Assembly: GCA_947069175.1 (NCBI GenBank)
Contig: CAMTDV010000018.1
Span: forward strand, 37,584,869 to 37,648,868
Direction of reading: 5' to 3'
From: Scalesia atractyloides
Taxonomy: Eukaryota > Streptophyta > Magnoliopsida > Asterales > Asteraceae
DNA length: 64,000 bases
Shown: one piece after another, positions 58,082-64,000 of the stretch
Layout of the letters: each line of letters begins with the position of its first letter
Numbering within the stretch: the stretch's first letter is position 1
The notes under the pieces: model-generated
Told to the model about the DNA's origin: nothing
The model's database searches: none
The model's input: only the letters and a program-made list of their open reading frames with translations
Translations under genes and position numbers: made by a program

Positions 58082-59786
58082 ATGGCTGAGGTAGTTACTT
58101 GAACATTGAACCATTAATTGACCATTAATGATCGAAACAAGATCTGAAAAATCAAAATCAGAAAGATCTAGGACTTATTGAACAAAATTGAACATAAAAT
58201 CATAACTTACAAGTTAATTTGACCGTGTAACTGGTTTTGATTAGATTTAAATGTCCATTTGCATGGTTAACAGTTTTGAGGTTAGAGAAGATGACAAGTT
58301 CGGCCGAACTTGTTGTCAAGTTCGACCGGACTTGTATAACAAAACATGATTAAATGAACTGATAGCATTTTAGACCGAACTTAGGATATTTGATTGTTGA
58401 AATAATTGAAAGTTTCGCCCAAACTAGCATTTTAAAATTCGTGAACATGTTTGTCGCATGTTCGGGCGAACTTGAACAAAACAGAATGTTGTAACACATA
58501 ATCAAGTTCCCCCGAACTTGATAAAGTGTTAGAAATTGTTGTGAAATATTTCTCAATAAACGTGCTAATTGTTTTGCGTAATTTTTCAGGCACAGGTTCC
58601 AGCACGTTTAATTTCAGTTGAGCTCTCGAAGACTCACAACACGTGCATCACGCTCGACAAAACGATATGTCCGTCACTTAAAGAATACGACAGTATATTG
58701 AAGTTTCTGGAAGAAAGCAGTATTCGCAGAGCGATTACAGAGCGCACGGTGTCGTATCGATCACACATTGTTCATTTCTGGATGAATGCAAGTTTGATTG
58801 TTGACGAGAAGACAATTACTTCTACCGTGCATGTTGGTAATGAAGTTAAGCCGATTACTGTAACGGAAGCTGATATTCGCAGAGTATTACTGTTCAACGA
58901 CAAAGAAGATGATCCTATTTATCTTGATGAGAGGATGGTGCGTGGTTGTTTCTTCAGGATGGGTTACAAATGAAGCGTGAACAAGCCGACGCTAAAGAAA
59001 GGGGAAGTGCCAAATCCCTACAAGCTCCTGATGCACGCCATAATTCATACATTCAGCCATCGCAAGGCCGGTTTAGACGATGTTCAAGATTACTTAGCTT
59101 GCATGGCAACGACGCTTATTCTAAAGAAGCCGTTTAACTTCTCAAAGCTAGTTTTCACTCATATGTCGAAAAAACATGGAAGATTTAAGACTGTGCTTAT
59201 ATCCGAGATTTGTTCAAATGTTGATTGATGAGAAGTACTCTAATATCGCACGAGATCCGAATGATGTTTTATACTTAGTGCATCTTGATGAGACCACATT
59301 AAAGAAGCTAATCAAATTTCAGAAGCAAGCTTCAGCTCCTGTTGCAAAGCTTGTATTCAGAGCGATTAAAGATTCTAATTATATTGTGCCGCTAAAAAAC
59401 AAATGGAGAAAAGATGGCAGTGATGATGAGAAAGAACTTAACGCTGAGAAGGAGTGGTTTAAGGAATTCAAACCTAAGGCAAGGAGTGAATGGTTCTTGA
59501 AGGCAGAAACTGATAAGCCTAAGAAGAAACGAGTAGCTAAGAAAGTTGAAACGATGCTCGTCGATGAGGATGAACCTGAAAATGTTGAAGCAGTTGTTGG
59601 ATCAAGTGCTGGAGGTGTTATTGAGAGTCAAGAGACTGTGAAAACGACTCAAGATGATGTTATATCTGCTACTTCTGAAAATGAAGATTATGATAAAGAA
59701 ATTCCTGCTAAAGAGCCAGAAAAGACTGAGGCAGAGATTAGAGTAGAGAAAGAAAGGGAATTAGATGTTGATAAAGCAAACCCGAA
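58082..59786 (+). pseudogene. S1 third ORF, block C copy, truncated, with predicted intron
   Basis: Exon 1 ATG GCT GAG (58,082-58,090) has the favourable context ACGACAATGG; exon 2 begins at 58,590. The N-terminal domain is well kept: CITLDKTICPSLKEYDSILK, FWMNASL, ADIRRVLLFND, FFRMGYK then TGA (58,971), HTFSHRKAGLDD, FNFSKLVFTHM, a frameshift near 59,170, YPRFVQMLIDEK. It continues through KARSEWFLKAE to EKERELDVD and then, at about 59,760, switches to the short block C 3' sequence. The repeats, coiled coil and C-terminal domain are missing. Stop at about 59,845. Confidence 0.82.
58091..58589 (+). other. Predicted intron of the third ORF, block C copy (499 bp)
   Basis: Donor GAG|GTAGTT, acceptor GTAATTTTTCAG|GC, phase 0. 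Contains about six palindrome sites, two with perfect outer arms (about 58,291 and 58,315) and several degenerate. Confidence 0.72.
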
Positions 59787-59899
59787 TCATAAATTAAGGG
59801 GGAATTTGTTGACGCGTCTTGACGACATCGGCGGATACCTTGATTGAAGTTGCAGAATATTCAAACACGGCTCAAATTTGAAGACCAAGATTCGACAAT

Positions 59900-60384
59900 A
59901 ACGAACAAGGGGGAATCTGTTGGTGCACTTTGTGTTCGTCACTTGTCGAATAGGCTAGATAGAGCATGTGTTGAATATTGTATAGGTTAGAATTGAACAC
60001 ACGACCAAAATAGTGTTGAGATGGTCAAGTTCGCCCGAACTTGTCCTTTGTCCTATGTAGGACAAGTTCGCTCGAACTTGTCTTACATAGGACAAGTTCA
60101 CCCGAACTTGAAGTATAGCCTATTTTGGAGCGAACTTGATGTTTCCCTATAAATAGGTGGTGTGTGTTCATTTGTCATTTAAGTTTTTGGTATCCCTATG
60201 GGAGGTGCTGTCGGATTCTCTCCAAGAACTCCGGCAGCTGGACTTATAAAGATGTATACTCTTTCGGTATGAATGAAGACTTTCGCTGCATTCTGCTTCT
60301 ACTCCTTTCTGTAATAACATTCTACCGAATCGGTTTACGTTTATCCACTAACTTCCGTCTAGAACCGCCTGATCACGGACCTTC
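59900..60384 (+). repeat. Polypurine tract and LTR 3 of block C
   Basis: AACAAGGGGGAATC is followed by the LTR at 59,918-60,384. Three palindromes lie at about 60,026, 60,064 and 60,093; TATA at 60,147-60,157. The end reads GGACCTTC, lacking the last A before TCTCC. Confidence 0.92.
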
Positions 60385-60389
60385 TCTCC

Positions 60390-60887
60390 TATCATCTATT
60401 TCACAAAGTTGCAAAGGTCTGCCAGAGCTACAAGGATCAGAGGATAGAGATCAGAGTTTAGTCATTAGTTAGATAATCAATGTAACAGTGCTAAGCACTG
60501 ATAGTTAGTATTAGCAGTGTTTGTAGTTAGTTACATTTAGTTTCCTGTCACTATCAACCCTGATGTCATCAAAGATGCTCAGTGGTTAGATAGTTTAGTA
60601 TAAATAGGTAACTTGTGGAATAGTTTAACTTGTCTATTAAAAAGATCAACTTTCGCATATCATCTTCTCTGCATTTTCATACTACCAAACTTCAATTGCA
60701 AAGGCTGAGGGGGAGTTTGTGAATCACATGCGAGTTTACCAACTTGAAAGCATGACGATGATGAAAACAAACGACCATTGCTTGTAGTAAAAGTTTCCAT
60801 CTATTTCCGCTGCAAATCTCTTTTAAACTCAATCATTTTCCATTTTTGAAACAAAAACTAAAAGTAATTCAAACTCAGATCCTAACA
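60390..60887 (+). repeat. 3' LTR of S2, right part (498 bp)
   Basis: Continues the LTR from TATCATC to CCTAACA and matches 11,665-12,164. TATA at about 60,598-60,607; the TGACGTCA site has become TGATGTCA. Followed by the AGTAT target duplication (60,888-60,892). Confidence 0.95.
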
Positions 60888-60892
60888 AGTAT

Positions 60893-61499
60893 ATGTATAG
60901 GTTTATTCTCTTTTGGGTTAGTCTCATTCAGTTTGATAAATAGTAAGCTTTATATGACTATTCTTTTGAATTCCTCTATAGTTTAATTAATATCTTACTA
61001 GAGATTCGTCTCATGAATCTGATTTCTCAAACTAGATTAATTACAATCATGTTGAGGATCTCTAAGTTTTTTTAGATTATAATCTGTTCAGCTATTTGTA
61101 AACTTGTATTTAAGAGAAAATTATTGATTAATATTGGATTAAACATGCACATGTAGTAAATGCGGTTGGGTTGGATGTATACATTTTTCAGTAGAAACTT
61201 TATCCAGTTAGTTGTTCCACTAACATTTAAAATGAATTGCTAGAGCTTGGTTTCATGAATTTGATTTTCTCTTAGACGAATTACCAAATTTTTGTTTTTG
61301 TATATTATTATCCATTTAATTTTTGTATACTATTATCTATTTAACTATTTGCAAACTTGCATCTAAGGGAAGATCATAGTTTACTATTTGAAACAATATT
61401 AAAAAACAAGTTAGTGAAGAAGTTCACATTAAAGACTACATATAACATTATTGGTTTATTAAAATACTAATGTTTACTTGTTGCCGTGCAACTACACAG
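60893..61499 (+). other. AT-rich flank, probably intron or gene-proximal DNA
   Basis: AT-rich, no ORF or repeat structure. It ends in a splice-acceptor-like CTACACAG at 61,492-61,499, directly before the CBS exon, so part of it may be intron. Confidence 0.45.
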
Positions 61500-61667
61500 G
61501 GGATTACAAGAGAGCGTACGGTGAAGACTTTGTGGCTATCAAGGGCTTTGACAATACCTGAAACTACGTCTATCTATGAAGCCTGTTCTCGGATGGCTGC
61601 TAGAAGTGTGGATGCTCTTTTGCTCACTAATTCAAATGCACTACTCATTGGAATATTGATAGATAAG
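61500..61667 (+). CDS. Exon encoding a CBS domain (CBS/PB1-type protein), gene fragment
   Basis: 168 bp, an acceptor AG before and a donor GTTAGT after, open in one frame. It encodes RTVKTLWLSRALTIPETTSI followed by EACSRMAARSVDALLLT and ALLIGILIDK. This is the first CBS repeat of plant CBS-domain proteins of the type that also carry PB1 domains; CBS domains often bind adenosine nucleotides. The next expected block (DIATRV...) is not found down to 64,000, and the usual upstream exon is not seen. It could be one exon of a gene with long introns or a relict. The substitutions in conserved positions (VKT for VKK, IDK for TDK) are mild. Confidence 0.6.
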
Positions 61668-62299
61668 GTTAGTCTTGACAATTTAGAGGAGCCGATTTTG
61701 ACACATTTTCTTACGAATGGGTTGTTGTGGTTATGTTATATCTATAACAGATCAATTGGTTCATAAGTCGCCCAAGGTGTATGCAAAAGTATAAATCCAT
61801 GTTTATATGAAACAACACTTTTCTTTGACAACGGTGTTGTAGACATTGCAATAGGTGACATGAAGGCATCAACGACAAAATTGTGGTGGATAGTATGATT
61901 CGGTGAAAGCTGAGGGTCCCGAAAACGACTGTAAGACATCACTCATAAAAAAGTGTTTTTTTTGTTCGGTTCAACCCACACTAAAAAATTACATGTTCAA
62001 CTCAAAGTTGTTTTCATCTGTTATCCAAACTTTATACCCTCACATGTAAATGTGGACCTATAGATCTCACTATGATGCTCAACATATTGACACGGGAAAC
62101 AAAGACGGGTTGCTCATCAGCAATGTAGCTTCTTGCTCAAATCTATGGGCTCTTATAATGGATGCTGGCGCTAGATTCACCTCTTAACTTTACCAACTCT
62201 CTCCCTTATTTCTCAGCAAGGGTTTTTATGCAATCTCCATTTTAGAATTTGGTTTGTTGAATGATTTATTTTAAACTACTAAGCATTTTATGAAGACAT
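61668..62299. other. Flank after the CBS exon, no gene seen
   Basis: Starts with a donor-like GTTAGT and continues as AT-rich DNA. A DIAIGDMK reading near 61,848 does not continue as a CBS domain. Confidence 0.5.
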
Positions 62300-62302
62300 T
62301 TA

Positions 62303-63111
62303 GGTGGTGTTTGCTTTTTAGGAAAAGTACTTCATAACCTCTGTTGTCTTCCCCAAGCAGACAACGCCCAGACATAGGAGTCTGCAGCTTGTTTGTTTTT
62401 TAGAAGTGCTTTTATTAAAAAAACATCTTCCGTACCTCTTTTTCACGCAAACCTTGCCTTAAGTCTTCAAACCACTACATAACACATCTCCTTCTCAAAA
62501 CACACATCTCCAACCCTAATCCTCTATCCAGGCGACCTCCACCACAGCCGCACCCCCACCTCCACCTCCGACGCAGCCCCCACCCCACCTCCTCGTCCAC
62601 CACTGCTACAGCCCCACCCCACCTCCTCGTCGATCTCCAACCCAATCGTATCCAGCCGCACCCCATCTCGTCGAACTCCTACTGTGGTCCGCACCCAAGC
62701 CATCTGCCGCACCCCCACCACCTCGACACCTCCACCATCTGCTACACATCTCCAGCCGCACCCCACCACGTCGACACCTCCATCATCAGCCTCCACATAC
62801 GACACATATATGAATTTAGGGTTTTTTGCCAAATTTCATCTAGTTGTTTGATGCAAACTTATCACATTGTTTTATACATTCGGTTCTAGAAAAGAGATTC
62901 TTGTTTCAAATTACAACTAGATGAAATTTAGGGTTTTTTTCTTTTTTGGCAAATTACATCTTAAGTTATTTTTAAGATGTTTATAAGTAAAAAAAACAAA
63001 CAGTCTTCTTGTTGCAGACTGCAGACGTTGGTCCAGCTCTTCTGCTACAGATGTCTGCAGATGTGGTCCGCAGACTGCAGACGTTTTACCTCTGAAAAAA
63101 CAAACAGCACC
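62303..63111. mobile_element. Harbinger-like non-autonomous element (809 bp) with TTA target duplication
   Basis: Left GGTGGTGTTTGCTTTTT and right (rc) GGTGCTGTTTGTTTTTT are terminal inverted repeats, flanked by TTA at 62,300-62,302 and 63,112-63,114. TTA/TAA target sites and GG(N)CTGTTTG-type ends fit PIF/Harbinger (Tourist-like) elements. TCTGCAGAC-type repeats are near both ends. The interior (62,520-62,800) is a C-rich tract. No transposase. Confidence 0.65.
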
Positions 63112-63114
63112 TTA

Positions 63115-64000
63115 ACATGTCATACTTATTGTATGATTTAAGTATGTGTTAATAATAAATCTATTATCTATATATTATATAAACATATAAGATTTGGGAC
63201 ACATGTCAAGTTGTGGTGTTACCATTTGATGGTTTTGGCGGAAAATTAGAGAAATAATACATCCTCGCATTCGGATCCCGCATTGGGTATCCGTATGGTG
63301 ATTTTTGACCCAGCTATAGAAACCTTCCAAACACACCTCTTTTCTTAACCCTAGCTTCCTCCTTCATTTCTCTCCTAGATCAATCATCGCCACCACACGA
63401 GATATCACCATATAATCTTCGCTGCTATCACAACCGAAAGGATCAAGATGTCGATCGACAACTCCAGAAATAATGGTTACGGTTTGACTAGGAAGAATAT
63501 GTTGACGGTGGTTGTGGCCTGAAGAAAAAGATGACGGCTACTAGGGTTGATTTAGGGTTTCTTCAGTGGTGATAATGTGATGGTTGTGATTCAAGGTAGC
63601 AAGGACAAGGCATCGGCTAGGGTTTCACCAGCACCAAGTATTTTTTTCATCTTTTAGATTTGACCGGTTTTTTTTGTTTTTTTGGATTCCTCTCAATTTG
63701 ACCAGGTTTTTTGTTGTATGTTCATACACTTTGTTGGGATCTGTTTGAACCATATGCTTGGAATCTGTTTTTAACCATATGTTGGTTTGAACCTAATTAA
63801 TTTATGAATTGAGTTTTTGTTTGGTGGTTGTTGAAGGGTTGGTTTGGAGACATTTGAAGATTGACGAATGAAGATATAATAGCACAATGGTAGAATATGA
63901 TTTAGATTTAAGCAGCTTTGGGATTTATCTTTTTTTAGTTTTTGTTTTGGTATTTAGGGTTCATGTTTTAAGTTTACACTGTTTTGTGGTAATATGAATG
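63115..64000. other. Right flank, no supported gene
   Basis: AT-rich with a TATATATTATATAAAC run (63,166-63,190). A stretch at 63,340-63,430 (CCCTAGCTTCCTCC, TTTCTCTCCTAG) resembles a plant 5' UTR and leads to a 24-codon frame at 63,448-63,522 with no recognisable domain. It could be the start of a host gene or a captured piece; the sequence does not decide. Confidence 0.35.

Larger units (their letters stand above)
50843..60384 (+). mobile_element. Block C: S1-type composite with three LTRs in the S2 3' LTR, target duplication TCTCC
   Basis: Plus-strand LTRs of one subtype at 50,843-51,260, 52,990-53,447 and 59,918-60,384. Flanks TCTCC at 50,838-50,842 and 60,385-60,389. The left unit (LTR, PBS, leader, noncoding, PPT, LTR) has no ORF. 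The right unit is scrambled: inverted third-ORF and gag bits, forward gag, a minus-strand LTR, third-ORF fragment, RT/RNase H, spacer, third ORF, PPT, LTR. Confidence 0.9.
11536..60887 (+). mobile_element. S2: Sirevirus-like copia element expanded to 49.4 kb by nested insertions
   Basis: The ends are TGTTGGGAT and ATCCTAACA, and the flanks are AGTAT at 11,531-11,535 and again at 60,888-60,892. Own segments, all plus strand: 5' LTR 11,536-12,164; PBS; gag 12,325-13,932 and 30,112-31,330; PR, IN and partial RT 31,525-33,909; third ORF 46,987-50,713; PPT; 3' LTR in two pieces, 50,714-50,842 and 60,390-60,887. That is about 12 kb of S2. The rest is three blocks of S1 sequence. The segment between mid-RT and the third ORF (rest of RT, RNase H, most of the spacer) is missing. 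Confidence 0.95.

Noticed and set aside
61840..61900. A second CBS exon around 61,848 (DIAIGDMK)
   Set aside because: The similarity to DIATRV stops after three residues, and no acceptor and open frame fit a CBS continuation.
62475..62832. Gly/Val/Arg-rich minus-strand frames as a gene
   Set aside because: They are reverse readings of a C-rich low-complexity tract inside a transposable element and show no domain.

Overview
The window is repeat-rich nuclear DNA of a flowering plant. Nearly all of it is Ty1/copia LTR retrotransposon sequence; there are no rRNA or tRNA genes, no CRISPR arrays and no bacterial-type operons. The Pol and third-ORF style resembles elements I know from Asteraceae (daisy family) genomes, so a composite is my best guess at the host, but that is inference. 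The only trace of a host gene is one CBS-domain exon near 61.5 kb.

Layout: (1) 1-4,641 is a rearranged copia body with an integrase duplication, joined to the LTR, primer-binding site and leader of an oppositely oriented element. (2) 4,642-6,873 is AT-rich flank with a Helitron-like start and a GGTACC-rich hAT-like inverted-repeat element. (3) 6,874-11,263 is a minus-strand copia element of about 4.4 kb with two 152-bp LTRs (called family K). (4) 11,536-60,887 is one plus-strand Sirevirus-like element (family S2) stretched to 49 kb by three blocks of nested insertions; its outer LTRs are flanked by the matching 5-bp duplication AGTAT. (5) 60,888-64,000 is flank with the CBS exon and a Harbinger-like element bounded by TTA.

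The insertions inside S2 all belong to a second Sirevirus-like family (S1). Block A (13,933-30,106, target duplication GAAAA) lies in the S2 gag. Block D (33,910-46,916) lies in the S2 RT and has replaced the rest of pol. Block C (50,843-60,384, target duplication TCTCC) lies in the S2 3' LTR. Each block is itself a mosaic of plus- and minus-strand pieces, joined in several places at short microhomologies.

S1 elements run LTR, primer-binding site (TGGTATCAGAGC), leader, gag with two CCHC knuckles, pol (PR-IN-RT-RNase H), a first polypurine tract, a spacer of about 2 kb, a long third ORF, a second polypurine tract, LTR. The third ORF has the position of a Sirevirus env-like gene. It encodes a conserved N-terminal domain, a Lys/Glu-rich part, Thr-Gln-Glu-Pro repeats, a coiled coil, an acidic stretch and a conserved C-terminal domain. 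I see no signal peptide or membrane segment, so 'env-like' describes position only.

Three features stand out. First, an 18-bp palindrome (8-bp arms CAAGTTCG/CGAACTTG around two free bases) occurs roughly 80-90 times, counting degenerate copies. It clusters in S1 LTR promoters, leaders, the third-ORF upstream region and its intron. Second, in all three S1 copies that keep the 5' end, the third ORF has no ATG at its 5' edge but a conserved 3' splice site. A matching mini-exon (ATG, GCN or TCN, GAG, then GT) lies 499-541 bp upstream and joins in frame. Third, a TATA box preceded by the same palindromes lies about 150 bp upstream of that ATG, so S1 may carry an internal promoter for a spliced third-ORF mRNA.
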